DNA of 35,036 bases from Photorhabdus bodei (GCF_003287735.1 NZ_NSCM01000047.1:1-35036), one strand, 5' to 3'; numbered from the stretch's first letter, positions 25,534-34,539 are shown. Program-made: numbers and translations. The notes: generated by a model not told the origin, from the letters alone.

Positions 25534-25851
25534 ATGGCTGAGTGGAACGGTGAATATGTCAGCCCTTATGCTGAACATGGCAAAAAAAGCGAACAAGTGA
25601 AGAAAATCACAGTCTCGATTCCTTTGAAAGTGTTGAGAATCCTCACTGATGAACGCACTCGTCGCCAGGTCAATAACCTGCGTCATGCAACTAATAGTGA
25701 ATTGCTGTGTGAAGCATTCCTGCATGCATTTACTGGACAGCCGCTACCCGATGATGCTGATTTACGTAAAGAGCGTAATGATGAAATCCCAGAGGCAGCC
25801 AAAAAAATCATGCGGGAATTAGGTATTGATCCTGATACCTGGGAATATTGA
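25534..25851 (+). CDS. metJ: Methionine repressor
   Basis: MetJ is the 105-residue ribbon-helix-helix repressor that uses S-adenosylmethionine as corepressor. The product is almost identical to E. coli MetJ in length and sequence. The DNA-binding beta strand KKITVSIP is at about 22-29 and the helices LKVLRILTDERTRRQVNNLRH follow. It is divergent from metBL and presumably represses the met boxes in both intergenic regions of this window. Confidence 0.98.
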   Translation: MAEWNGEYVSPYAEHGKKSEQVKKITVSIPLKVLRILTDERTRRQVNNLRHATNSELLCEAFLHAFTGQPLPDDADLRKERNDEIPEAAKKIMRELGIDPDTWEY

Positions 25852-25859
25852 TAGTAGCG

Positions 25860-25893
25860 AAAAAAACTCCTGTAAAAATTCAGGGATTTTTTA
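25860..25893 (+). terminator. Rho-independent terminator of metJ
   Basis: A-rich sequence then TCCTG...CAGGGA form a short stem about 10-25 bp after the metJ stop, followed by TTTTTTATTTT. One G-T pair and one mismatch are present in the stem. Confidence 0.75.
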
Positions 25894-25910
25894 TTTTGGC
25901 TAAAATGCAA

Positions 25911-25937
25911 AACGCCCGATGCAAAACACCGGGCGTT
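25911..25937 (-). terminator. Rho-independent terminator of rpmE
   Basis: AACGCCCG (25911-25918) and CGGGCGTT (25930-25937) form a perfect 8-bp stem. Read on the minus strand it is followed by TTGCATTTTAGCC. A second hairpin, GCCTGTC/GACAGGC (25949-25968), lies between it and the rpmE stop. Confidence 0.8.
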
Positions 25938-25980
25938 AGTACCAGTCGGCCTGTCATCATGGACAGGCTCAATTCTGCAA

Positions 25981-26196
25981 TTATTTGCTGACACCTGGAA
26001 CATTGAAACGTTTCTTAAAGCGATCAACACGACCACCAGTAGCAACATCACGTTGTTTACCCGTATAGAATGGGTGGCATTGGCCGCATACGTCCAGGTT
26101 CAGAGCGTGACCAGCGGTAGATCTAACTTGTATTACATTACCGCAAGAGCAGGTTGCAGTAATTTCTTCATATTTAGGATGAATACCTTTTTTCAT
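25981..26196 (-). CDS. rpmE: 50S ribosomal protein L31 (zinc-binding type)
   Basis: The 71-residue L31 has the four cysteines of the zinc-binding form: CSC at 16/18 and CGQC at 37/40. It bridges the two ribosomal subunits. The start MKKGIHPKYEEITA is universal in the family. It is divergent from priA, as in other enterobacteria. A zinc-free paralogue is often induced in zinc limitation, but none is in this window. Confidence 0.98.
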   Translation of the reverse strand: MKKGIHPKYEEITATCSCGNVIQVRSTAGHALNLDVCGQCHPFYTGKQRDVATGGRVDRFKKRFNVPGVSK

Positions 26197-26274
26197 GGGA
26201 TAACCTCTGTTAAGGCCGTGTCGCTATCCAGCCCTGTTGCCGCCAGACACCACACGTCGTGTTGATAAAATGAG

Positions 26275-26295
26275 TTTGGTATCTTCCGTACCAAA
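26275..26295 (-). promoter_or_regulatory. Hairpin in the rpmE leader region
   Basis: TTTGGTA (26275-26281) and TACCAAA (26289-26295) form a perfect 7-bp stem with a 7-nt loop, about 80-100 nt upstream of rpmE in the divergent rpmE/priA region. Autogenous control of L31 through a structured leader has been reported in gammaproteobacteria; whether this hairpin is that element is inference. Confidence 0.4.
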
Positions 26296-26416
26296 GGCGG
26301 CGGATCATACAGAATATCTGCCTATCTCGCAATGAAATCCACTCAACACCTATGGTACTCTATAATCAATTTTTGATTACATTTTAACTTACCTATTGAT
26401 TTTACGGAATAATTTT

Positions 26417-28615
26417 ATGGTTGTTGTTCAGGTTGCCCTGCCTGTCCCTCTTACCCGCTCTTTTGACTATCTGCTACCCGCAGAGAGTCAATTACCCGTT
26501 GCAGGAATGCGGGTAACAGTCCCTTTTGGCAAACGTAAAGCGATTGGTATCGTTACCAGGATAGTTGACAACAGTGATATTCCAGCAGAACAACTGAAAA
26601 CCATAGAATCTATTCTCGATACTCACTCCTTATTTCCAGAAAACCTTTGGCAATTATTGCTCTGGGCATCCAGTTATTACCATTACCCCATCGGTGAAGT
26701 CCTGTTCCATGCATTGCCGGTGCTGCTTCGTCAGGGAAAACCCGCGGAATCAACTCCACTATGGCAATGGCAAGTCACGCCAACAGGCGCTGAATTACCG
26801 CTAGCACAACTGAAACGCTCGCCAAAACAGCAGCAAGTACTGGCAACCCTACGCCGTAAAGCAATATATCGCCATCAGATTACAGAACTGGAACTGAGCG
26901 AAAGCGCTTTCCAATCGCTCAAAAAGAAGTCACTTATCGATTTATACCCTGTGCAACCTGAATCTGAGAACTGGCGAAATCACTTCCAAATCACCGGCGA
27001 ACGCCTGAAATTGAATACCGAACAAGCCACAGCAGTTGGTGCTATCCGTGCAGAAGACCAGCAATTCTCTCCCTGGTTACTGGCGGGCATCACCGGATCA
27101 GGTAAAACAGAAGTTTATCTCAGTGTGTTGGAAAATATTCTGGAGCAAGGTAAACAAGCGCTGATACTTGTACCGGAAATTGGCCTGACACCACAGACCA
27201 TCCGTCGCTTCCGTGAACGTTTCAACGCACCGGTTGATGTTCTTCATTCAGCCCTGAATGACAGTGAACGTCTTGCTGTATGGCTACGAGCGCGACAAGG
27301 TGAGAACGCCATTGTCATCGGTACACGCTCAGCCCTATTTACCCCTTTCGCCTGCCTTGGCATCATCATTATTGATGAAGAACATGACAGCTCTTATAAG
27401 CAACAGGAGGGCTGGCGTTACCATGCCCGTGATTTAGCGGTATTCAGAGCAAAAAAAGAGAATATCCCGGTAATCATGGGCTCTGCGACCCCAGCACTGG
27501 AAACACTTTACAATGTGCAACAAGGCAAATACCGCCCGCTAACATTGTCCAAACGGGCAGGTTATGCTCAGCCAGCGACTCAGCATCTGTTGGACTTAAA
27601 AGGCTTACCACTCAAAATCGGGTTATCTCAACCACTAATAAAGCGTATTGAAGAACATCTACAAGCCAATAATCAGGTCATACTTTTCCTTAACCGCCGC
27701 GGTTACTCACCTGCCCTACTCTGCCATGAATGTGGCTGGATTGCAGAATGCCAACGCTGTGACCATTATTACACGCTGCATCAATACCATCGTCAGTTAC
27801 GTTGCCATCATTGTGACAGCCAGCGCCCCGTTCCCCGTCAGTGCCCGCAATGCGGTTCTACTCATCTTCAACCTGTTGGCCTTGGCACAGAACAGCTTGA
27901 AGACGGTATTTCAGCCCTATTCCCTAATGTACCCGTTACCCGCATTGACAGGGATACCACTAGCCGCAAAGGAACACTGGAACAACAACTGGCTGACATT
28001 CACGCCGGAAATGCCCGTATACTGATTGGCACCCAAATGCTGGCAAAAGGTCACCATTTTCCTGATGTCACACTGGTCGCGTTACTCGATGTTGATGGTG
28101 CCTTATTTTCAGCAGATTTTCGGGCAGCAGAACGTTTCGCACAACTTTATACACAGGTTTCTGGTCGGGCGGGTCGGGCTGGTAAACGAGGAGAAGTGGT
28201 TCTTCAGACTCATCATCCTGACCATCCATTACTGCAAATTTTGCTCAATAAAGGCTACGATGCTTTCTCTATTCAAACTATGGATGAACGCAAAAGTGTG
28301 TTTTTACCACCATTTACCAGCCATATTATCTTACGGTCAGAAGATCACGATAATCAGCAAGCACCTGCTTTTTTACAACAACTGCGCCTGCTTTTTGAAC
28401 ACCACCCTTTGCGGGATGATAACTTATGGATCATGGGCCCGGTTCCTGCATTACAGTCAAAAAGAAGTGGTCGTTATCGTTGGCAACTATTAATTCAACA
28501 TCCATCCAGAACTGTTTTACAAAAAATCATGGCACTGGTTTATCCACAGATAACAGCTTTACCGCAAACCCGAAAAGTGAAATGGAATATCGATGTTGAT
28601 CCAACTGACAGTTAG
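26417..28615 (+). CDS. priA: Primosomal protein N' (replication restart helicase)
   Basis: PriA recognises stalled forks and D-loops and reloads the replisome. The ATG at 26417 (MVVVQVALPVPLTRSFDYLL) gives 732 residues, the same as E. coli; the upstream frame from 26396 adds seven. It has an N-terminal 3'-DNA-binding domain (about 1-105), a winged helix, Walker A GITGSGKTEVY with Lys230, DEEH box (320-323), GSATPA, an eight-cysteine zinc-binding insert (about 430-480, CHECG...CQRC...CHHC...CPQCG), and helicase motifs GTQMLAKGHHFPDV and QVSGRAGRAG. Confidence 0.97.
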   Translation: MVVVQVALPVPLTRSFDYLLPAESQLPVAGMRVTVPFGKRKAIGIVTRIVDNSDIPAEQLKTIESILDTHSLFPENLWQLLLWASSYYHYPIGEVLFHALPVLLRQGKPAESTPLWQWQVTPTGAELPLAQLKRSPKQQQVLATLRRKAIYRHQITELELSESAFQSLKKKSLIDLYPVQPESENWRNHFQITGERLKLNTEQATAVGAIRAEDQQFSPWLLAGITGSGKTEVYLSVLENILEQGKQALILVPEIGLTPQTIRRFRERFNAPVDVLHSALNDSERLAVWLRARQGENAIVIGTRSALFTPFACLGIIIIDEEHDSSYKQQEGWRYHARDLAVFRAKKENIPVIMGSATPALETLYNVQQGKYRPLTLSKRAGYAQPATQHLLDLKGLPLKIGLSQPLIKRIEEHLQANNQVILFLNRRGYSPALLCHECGWIAECQRCDHYYTLHQYHRQLRCHHCDSQRPVPRQCPQCGSTHLQPVGLGTEQLEDGISALFPNVPVTRIDRDTTSRKGTLEQQLADIHAGNARILIGTQMLAKGHHFPDVTLVALLDVDGALFSADFRAAERFAQLYTQVSGRAGRAGKRGEVVLQTHHPDHPLLQILLNKGYDAFSIQTMDERKSVFLPPFTSHIILRSEDHDNQQAPAFLQQLRLLFEHHPLRDDNLWIMGPVPALQSKRSGRYRWQLLIQHPSRTVLQKIMALVYPQITALPQTRKVKWNIDVDPTDS

Positions 28616-28941
28616 TAATTAATCGCCTCTATTTTAAAACACATAACCTGAGCAGATTAAACATACTCTTATTTACTATTTAAAAAATCACACCCAACAA
28701 TCCGTAACCAATGAAAAATTACTCACTAATTTGCGAGCCATATCGAATAAATGATTTATATCACACTTTTTTACAAACTAAGGAATAAATGAATTTGCCA
28801 AACTGTTTAGAATGATCCCTTAATAACATTGTCATAACCTTAAACCGCATGTCGTTACTTTCCTTAAAGTCACTGACGGTTTCCCGGCAACCAGAAAATG
28901 ACAATCATTTAACTAATCAGTCAGGAAATGAGGAGTGAGTT
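28616..28941. other. priA/cytR intergenic region with a CRP-like site
   Basis: No gene is seen in these 326 AT-rich bases. At 28749-28770, AAATGATTTATATCACACTTTT resembles a CRP site with a good right half (ATCACA) and a weak left half. In E. coli, CytR acts together with CRP and controls its own gene, so a CRP site here is plausible. Confidence 0.4.
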
Positions 28942-29970
28942 TTGGAGCAGAAAAAGAATGGCACCTCCGCAACAATGAAAGATGTCGCTGAAGTGGCTGG
29001 CGTTTCTACCGCAACAGTATCGAGAACACTCATGAATCCAGAAAAGGTTTCTTCCCAGACCCGACAAAAAGTGGAACAAGCTGTACTGGCTGTGGGCTAT
29101 TACCCAAATAATTTATCCCGTAATCTTAAACGCGGTGAGTCAAAAACTATTTTAGTGATAGTGCCAAATATCAGCGATCCCTTTTTCACTGACGTGATTT
29201 GCGGCATTGAAGAGACAGCGGAACAACATGGCTATCTGGTTTTAATCGGTGATTGCCAACATCAGCAAAAACAGGAACACGCGTTTCTCAACCTGATTGT
29301 CACCAAACAAATTGATGGTCTGTTGCTACTGGGTTCGAATATCCCGTTTGATGCCAGCAAAGAAGAACAAAAAAACCTACCACCAATGGTAATGGCAAAC
29401 GAATTTGCACCAGAGCTAGAACTGCCGACTATTCATATTGATAACCTGACCGCCGCATTCAATGCAACTCATTATCTGCAAACATTGGGACATAAACGCA
29501 TTGCCTGCCTCTCCGGTCCGGAAAATATACCGATTTGCCGCTATCGCCGTCAGGGATATATCCAAGCATTGCGTCGCTCTGGTGGGACAATTCGTGAAGA
29601 TTATATTGTCCAAGGTCACTTTACCCATGAAAGCGGCGCAAAGCTGACTGAACAGTTGCTCTCTCTGCTGGATCCCCCTACAGCCATCTTCTGCCACAGT
29701 GATGTTATGGCGATTGGCGTGATGTGGCAGGCTAAAAGAATGGGCTTAAAAATACCGGAAGATTTATCAATCATTGGGTTTGATAACTTAAGTCTCGCCA
29801 TGTACAGCGATCCGCCGTTGACAACCGTTGGACAGCCCAGTTATCAAATTGGTCACAAGGCAATGTTACTGTTGCTAGATCAAATCCAGGGTCACACAAC
29901 TTCAGGCGGTTCTCAGTTACTGGAATCGGAATTAATTATTCGGCAGAGCACCTGTTCGCCTAAAAGCTAG
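28942..29970 (+). CDS. cytR: LacI-family repressor of nucleoside uptake and catabolism
   Basis: CytR is the cytidine-responsive repressor that acts with CRP at deo, udp, cdd and nup promoters. The 342-residue product is close to E. coli CytR (341). An N-terminal LacI helix-turn-helix (about 12-32, MKDVAEVAGVSTATVSRTLM) is followed by a hinge and a periplasmic-binding-protein-like effector domain with long identical runs such as LPPMVMANEFAPELELPT. No ATG fits the frame; translation starts at TTG (28942) with GAGGAG about 8 nt upstream. The ATG at 28928 is out of frame. It precedes ftsN as in E. coli. Confidence 0.96.
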   Translation: MEQKKNGTSATMKDVAEVAGVSTATVSRTLMNPEKVSSQTRQKVEQAVLAVGYYPNNLSRNLKRGESKTILVIVPNISDPFFTDVICGIEETAEQHGYLVLIGDCQHQQKQEHAFLNLIVTKQIDGLLLLGSNIPFDASKEEQKNLPPMVMANEFAPELELPTIHIDNLTAAFNATHYLQTLGHKRIACLSGPENIPICRYRRQGYIQALRRSGGTIREDYIVQGHFTHESGAKLTEQLLSLLDPPTAIFCHSDVMAIGVMWQAKRMGLKIPEDLSIIGFDNLSLAMYSDPPLTTVGQPSYQIGHKAMLLLLDQIQGHTTSGGSQLLESELIIRQSTCSPKS

Positions 29971-30039
29971 GCAAATAACCGCAGGTTAAGTAACATATCA
30001 TTTATTTTCTTTTACTTAAATTACTCAGCGAATTAGACA

Positions 30040-30867
30040 GTGGCACAACGAGATTATGTGAGTCGCGGGCGTTCAAACACCCGCCGTAAAAATACCGATA
30101 AGAAAAAACACCAAGCCCAGGGGCTGCCAAAAGCAACGCTGGTCATCGCGGTAGCCTTAGTCGTTATCTTTATTGGCGGCCTTTACTTTATTACCCACAA
30201 TAAACAGAAAAGCGAACCAGAAATACTGCCAAAACATTCTCAGCAAAACAATGGATTACCACCAAAACCAGAAGAACGTTGGCGCTATATCAAAGAATTG
30301 GAAAATCGCCCCGTTGGCATTGAGACACCACGTGATCCCTCATCCGGGGGGCAAATCAATTCACAAACTCAGCTGACCGCGGAGCAACGGCAGTTACTTG
30401 AACAAATGCAGGCGGATATGCGCCAACCGGCGACTTCGCTGCCAGAAGTGCCATACAATGGCGTTCAAGTGCCGCGTTCACAAGTGATCATCAAGCCATC
30501 AGCGGAAACACAACAACCGCTGGAAACAAGACCACAACCACAGCCTCAACAAACGTTACCACAACAACCAATGCAGACTCAGCCAGTTCAGCCACAAACT
30601 CTACCACCGGCTGAAACCAGTAAACCTAAGGCCGTAGAAAAGGCACAGCGTATGATTTTACAATGTGGTTCATTCCGCAATATGGACCAAGCTGAATCAG
30701 TACGTGCCAATCTGGCATTTGCGGGTATTGAAAGCCAGATCACAACGGGAGACGGCTGGCATCGTGTTGTTCTTGGTCCCTACAGTAAAAACACCGCAGA
30801 AAAAATGCGGGAACGTCTGAAAGGCGCTGGCGTATCAGGTTGCATTCTCCGTGTTACTAGGGGTTGA
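30040..30867 (+). CDS. ftsN: Essential cell division protein FtsN
   Basis: FtsN triggers septal peptidoglycan synthesis. The 275-residue bitopic protein starts at GTG (30040) with (M)AQRDYVSRG, the start used in E. coli. Order: a basic cytoplasmic tail (1-30), one membrane helix (about 31-53, LVIAVALVVIFIGGLYFIT), a periplasmic stretch with LPPKPEERWRYIKELE and QLTAEQRQLLEQMQADMRQ, a Gln/Pro-rich linker (about 155-195), and a C-terminal SPOR domain (about 203-275) with the conserved Cys pair (ILQCGSF and SGCILR). It is shorter than E. coli FtsN (319) because the Gln-rich linker is reduced. Its stop overlaps the hslV promoter. Confidence 0.96.
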   Translation: MAQRDYVSRGRSNTRRKNTDKKKHQAQGLPKATLVIAVALVVIFIGGLYFITHNKQKSEPEILPKHSQQNNGLPPKPEERWRYIKELENRPVGIETPRDPSSGGQINSQTQLTAEQRQLLEQMQADMRQPATSLPEVPYNGVQVPRSQVIIKPSAETQQPLETRPQPQPQQTLPQQPMQTQPVQPQTLPPAETSKPKAVEKAQRMILQCGSFRNMDQAESVRANLAFAGIESQITTGDGWHRVVLGPYSKNTAEKMRERLKGAGVSGCILRVTRG

Positions 30868-30890
30868 AAAATGATAATTCTCCCCCATCT
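30863..30890 (+). promoter_or_regulatory. Sigma-32 (heat-shock) promoter of hslVU
   Basis: GTTGAAA (30863-30869), a 13-bp spacer and CCCCATCT (30883-30890) match the RpoH consensus (CTTGAAA and CCCCATnT) closely. The -35 overlaps the last codons of ftsN. It lies 37 bp upstream of the hslV start, and hslVU is a known heat-shock operon in E. coli. Confidence 0.88.
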
Positions 30891-30926
30891 ATACATTTAT
30901 CTATTTTTGTAACCAAGGGCTTACTC

Positions 30927-31457
30927 GTGACTACAATCGTAAGTGTTCGCCGTAATGGCCAAGTCGTAATCGGTGGTGATGGACAGGCAACGATGGGTAA
31001 TACCGTCATGAAAGGCAATGTCCGTAAAGTTCGCCGCCTCTATAATGACAAAGTAATCGCGGGTTTTGCCGGCGGTACAGCAGACGCTTTTACTCTGTTT
31101 GAACTGTTTGAACGTAAACTTGAAATGCACCAAGGGCATCTGACCAAAGCAGCGGTTGAGCTTGCTAAGGACTGGCGCACTGATCGCATGCTACGCAAAC
31201 TGGAAGCTCTGCTGGCAGTCGCAGATGAAAATACCTCCCTGATCATTACAGGTAACGGCGATGTCATTCAGCCAGAAAATGACCTAATTGCCATTGGTTC
31301 CGGTGGCCCATACGCCCAATCTGCTGCACGAGCAATGCTGGAGAATACCGATCTCAGCGCCAGACAAATTGCAGAGAAAGCGTTAACCATTGCTGGTGAT
31401 ATCTGCATTTATACCAACCATAATCACAACTTCGAAGAACTTCCTTCAAAAGCGTAA
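30927..31457 (+). CDS. hslV: ATP-dependent protease proteolytic subunit HslV
   Basis: HslV is the peptidase of the HslUV heat-shock protease. Starting at GTG 30927, (M)TTIVSVRRNGQVVIGGDGQ gives 176 residues, the E. coli length. After Met removal Thr1 is the catalytic nucleophile, as in proteasome beta subunits, which rules out the longer frame from 30864. AAGGGC lies just upstream of the GTG. Further motifs are GNVRKVRRLYNDKVIAGFAGG and AIGSGGPYAQSAARA. The gene is 11 bp upstream of hslU. Confidence 0.97.
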   Translation: MTTIVSVRRNGQVVIGGDGQATMGNTVMKGNVRKVRRLYNDKVIAGFAGGTADAFTLFELFERKLEMHQGHLTKAAVELAKDWRTDRMLRKLEALLAVADENTSLIITGNGDVIQPENDLIAIGSGGPYAQSAARAMLENTDLSARQIAEKALTIAGDICIYTNHNHNFEELPSKA

Positions 31458-31468
31458 GGGTAGATAGT

Positions 31469-32800
31469 ATGTCTGAAATGACTCCACGCGAAATTGTCAG
31501 CGAACTTGACAAACACATTATTGGTCAGGACAAAGCGAAACGCGCTGTAGCTATCGCACTCCGTAACCGCTGGCGTCGTATGCAGCTAGATGAAACGCTG
31601 CGCTACGAAGTAACACCTAAAAATATCCTGATGATTGGTCCGACTGGGGTAGGTAAAACCGAAATCGCCCGTCGCCTGGCAAAACTGGCAAATGCGCCGT
31701 TTATCAAAGTCGAAGCGACAAAATTCACCGAAGTTGGCTATGTTGGTAAAGAAGTCGACTCTATCATCCGTGATCTGACCGATGCCGCGGTTAAAATGGT
31801 CCGCCTGCAATCCATCGAAAAAAACCGTTATCGGGCAGAAGAATTGGCAGAAGAGCGTATTCTGGATGCCCTGATCCCACCAGCCAAAAATAACTGGGGA
31901 CAAACGGAGACGCAAGTCGAGCCATCAGCCGCACGCCAGGCATTCCGTAAGAAACTACGTGAAGGTCAACTTGATGATAAAGAAATCGAGATTGATGTTG
32001 CTACCACACCTGTGGGCGTCGAGATCATGGCGCCTCCGGGTATGGAAGAGATGACAAATCAGTTGCAATCTATGTTCCAGAACCTTGCCGGTCAGAAACA
32101 CAAATCTCGTAAGCTAAAAATCAAAGATGCTTTCAAGCTACTGATTGAAGAAGAAGCCTCTAAACTGGTTAACCCGGAAGAATTGAAACAACAAGCTATT
32201 GATTCCGTTGAACAACACGGTATTGTCTTCATTGATGAAATCGACAAAATCTGCAAACGAGGTCAGACCTCAGGCCCTGATGTTTCCCGTGAAGGTGTTC
32301 AGCGTGACCTGTTACCATTGGTGGAAGGTTGTACAGTATCCACTAAACACGGCATGGTAAAAACAGACCACATTCTGTTTATCGCCTCAGGTGCATTCCA
32401 GGTTGCCAGTCCTTCCGATCTGATCCCTGAATTACAAGGGCGTCTGCCGATCCGAGTGGAGTTACAGGCACTAACTACAAAAGATTTTGAGCGTATTCTG
32501 ACTGAACCGAGTGCATCCTTGACGGAGCAGTACAAAGCACTGATGGAAACGGAAGGTATGATCATCAGTTTCACGGATGATGGCATTAGCAAAATTGCAG
32601 AATCCGCATGGCAGGTAAATGAATCGACCGAAAATATCGGGGCCCGTCGCCTACATACTGTGCTTGAGCGGCTGATAGAAGATATCTCCTTCGAAGCCAG
32701 TGAACGTCGTGGCCAGTCAGTTGATATTGATGCCGACTATGTTAAAAAGCATCTAGATGAATTGGTTGCAGATGAAGATCTGAGCCGCTTTATCCTATAA
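31469..32800 (+). CDS. hslU: ATP-dependent protease ATPase subunit HslU
   Basis: HslU is the hexameric AAA+ unfoldase that feeds HslV. The 443 residues match the E. coli length. Walker A GPTGVGKT is at 57-64, the pore motif GYVG lies around 91, Walker B IVFIDEIDKI is in the middle, and the I-domain insertion lies between them. The C-terminus ends DLSRFIL, the tail that inserts into HslV to activate it. It is cotranscribed with hslV. Confidence 0.98.
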   Translation: MSEMTPREIVSELDKHIIGQDKAKRAVAIALRNRWRRMQLDETLRYEVTPKNILMIGPTGVGKTEIARRLAKLANAPFIKVEATKFTEVGYVGKEVDSIIRDLTDAAVKMVRLQSIEKNRYRAEELAEERILDALIPPAKNNWGQTETQVEPSAARQAFRKKLREGQLDDKEIEIDVATTPVGVEIMAPPGMEEMTNQLQSMFQNLAGQKHKSRKLKIKDAFKLLIEEEASKLVNPEELKQQAIDSVEQHGIVFIDEIDKICKRGQTSGPDVSREGVQRDLLPLVEGCTVSTKHGMVKTDHILFIASGAFQVASPSDLIPELQGRLPIRVELQALTTKDFERILTEPSASLTEQYKALMETEGMIISFTDDGISKIAESAWQVNESTENIGARRLHTVLERLIEDISFEASERRGQSVDIDADYVKKHLDELVADEDLSRFIL

Positions 32801-32825
32801 TCGGTATATACGATTTCTGATCCGC

Positions 32826-32867
32826 TATAATGAATCATGGGAGGCTTGCCTCCCATGATTCATTATA
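32826..32867. repeat. Perfect 19-bp inverted repeat with 4-nt loop between hslU and menA
   Basis: TATAATGAATCATGGGAGG (32826-32844) and its exact reverse complement (32849-32867) flank CTTG. The hairpin is very stable but lacks a T-run on either side. It lies between the hslU stop and the menA ribosome site. It could end the hslU transcript, be an RNase III site, or block passage into menA. Confidence 0.9.
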
Positions 32868-32894
32868 AATTTACAGGAGTAAGTGAACTCAGAA

Positions 32895-33812
32895 ATGAAC
32901 TCATCAACTTCCATCAGTCAAACTCAAGCATGGCTGGAAAGTTTGCGCCCTAAAACGCTACCACTCGCCCTTGCCGCCATTATTACTGGCTCAGCCCTTG
33001 CTGCCTGGACAGGGCATTTCAAGCTACCGGTCGCCTTACTAGCGCTATTAACAGCTGCCATACTGCAAATTCTGTCCAATCTCGCCAATGATTACGGTGA
33101 TGTTATCAAAGGTAGTGACACTGAAAAGCGTATCGGGCCACTACGGGGTATGCAAAAAGGCATTATTACCATCTCACAGATGAAAAAAGCGCTGAAGATT
33201 ATTGTCCTGCTAACTTGTCTGTCTGGTAGCGCCTTGATTGCCGTTGCCTGTGAAGAACCTAGCGATATATTCGGTTTTTTGGCACTTGGCCTGCTAGCAA
33301 TTATTGCCGCAATTACCTATACAGTCGGTACAAAGCCTTATGGCTATATGGGACTTGGCGATATTTCAGTACTGATTTTCTTTGGCTGGTTAAGTGTTGC
33401 CGGTACTTATTATCTTCAAGCAGGTTTTTTTGACTCGGTTGTCATACTCCCGGCGACAGCCTGTGGTCTTCTCTCTGCTGCTGTTTTAAATATCAATAAC
33501 TTGCGTGATATTGAAGATGACAAACGGCATGGCAAAAACACCCTGGCCGTCCGTCTGGGCCCTAAAAAAGCCCGTCATTATCATGGATGTTTAATAATCA
33601 CAGCAATACTCTGCTTGGTATTATTCACCATACAAAACCCGGCTGGCTGGTCAAGCTGGTTGTTCTTGCTCGCTCTGCCTTGGTTGTTCAAACATATGTG
33701 GTATGTACTTAATGAACCCACACCGGAGGGAATGCGACCAATGTTGGGACAGATGGTTAAGGCGGCATTATTGACTAATATTCTATTTTCAGTTGGTCTT
33801 ATTTTTAATTAG
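32895..33812 (+). CDS. menA: 1,4-dihydroxy-2-naphthoate polyprenyltransferase
   Basis: MenA attaches the prenyl tail to dihydroxynaphthoate, giving demethylmenaquinone in the inner membrane. The product is a UbiA-family integral membrane protein with about eight to nine membrane helices. It has the two Asp-rich motifs NDYGD (about 63-67) and DIEDD (about 205-209) that bind the prenyl diphosphate through magnesium. SLRPKTLPLA and KGSDTEKRIGPLRGMQKG are conserved. Two starts are possible: GTG at 32883, 3 nt after AGGAG, or ATG at 32895, 15 nt after it. The ATG gives 305 residues and aligns better with E. coli MenA. It precedes rraA, as in E. coli. Confidence 0.95.
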   Translation: MNSSTSISQTQAWLESLRPKTLPLALAAIITGSALAAWTGHFKLPVALLALLTAAILQILSNLANDYGDVIKGSDTEKRIGPLRGMQKGIITISQMKKALKIIVLLTCLSGSALIAVACEEPSDIFGFLALGLLAIIAAITYTVGTKPYGYMGLGDISVLIFFGWLSVAGTYYLQAGFFDSVVILPATACGLLSAAVLNINNLRDIEDDKRHGKNTLAVRLGPKKARHYHGCLIITAILCLVLFTIQNPAGWSSWLFLLALPWLFKHMWYVLNEPTPEGMRPMLGQMVKAALLTNILFSVGLIFN

Positions 33813-33961
33813 ACAGTATTTGTGCTGTTTTTCCGAAGGTGTTGTAACTTAATCATTCTGGATACCTGTTAACAATATCAATTTAATAATTGATGATTTT
33901 GCTAACATCGGCCTGAAAGGGATATACTTACTGTTCCATACCTTAACCAGACGTAAATCCT

Positions 33962-34471
33962 ATGAAATATGATACTTCCGAGCTTTGTGACATCTATCAA
34001 GAAGAAGTAAATGTGGTAGAGCCTATGTTCTCCAATTTTGGCGGGCGTACTTCATTTGGTGGTCAAATCATCACGGTTAAATGCTTTGAAGACAACGGGT
34101 TACTGTACGACCTGCTTGAAGACAACGGTCATGGACGCATTTTACTGGTAGATGGTGGTGGTTCTGTACGCCAAGCATTAATTAACGCTGAGTTGGCACA
34201 ACTCGCTATGCAAAATGGATGGGAGGGCATTGTTGTTTACGGTGCTGTACGTCAGGTTGACCAGTTAGCAGAGTTCGACCTCGGCATTCAAGCTATAGCC
34301 GCTATTCCTGCTGGCTGTCGTGATGAAGGGACCGGCGCAAGCGATATCCGGGTGAATTTTGGTGGTGTCACCTTCTTCTCTGGCGATTATTTGTATGCCG
34401 ATAACACCGGTATCATTTTGTCTGAAGAACCACTGGGACTTGATGATAACGAAGAAGATGAGATCATCTGA
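33962..34471 (+). CDS. rraA: Ribonuclease E inhibitor protein A
   Basis: RraA is a trimeric regulator that binds RNase E and reduces mRNA decay. The 169-residue product is nearly identical to E. coli RraA (161) up to GIILSEEPL, then has an acidic tail (DDNEEDE) slightly longer than usual. The start MKYDTSELCDIYQE is conserved. The old name MenG reflects a mistaken methyltransferase role inferred from its place next to menA. Confidence 0.97.
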   Translation: MKYDTSELCDIYQEEVNVVEPMFSNFGGRTSFGGQIITVKCFEDNGLLYDLLEDNGHGRILLVDGGGSVRQALINAELAQLAMQNGWEGIVVYGAVRQVDQLAEFDLGIQAIAAIPAGCRDEGTGASDIRVNFGGVTFFSGDYLYADNTGIILSEEPLGLDDNEEDEII

Positions 34472-34491
34472 TGATAACGTATGATGAAACT

Positions 34492-34520
34492 AAGGGCGAT
34501 TTTTCAGATCGCCCTTCTTT
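34492..34520. terminator. Terminator between rraA and zapB
   Basis: AAGGGCGAT (34492-34500) and ATCGCCCTT (34508-34516) form a perfect 9-bp stem with a 7-nt loop, followed by CTTTTG. It lies between the convergent rraA and zapB genes. Confidence 0.88.
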
Positions 34521-34539
34521 TGTCTGTTGGAAATTTTAA

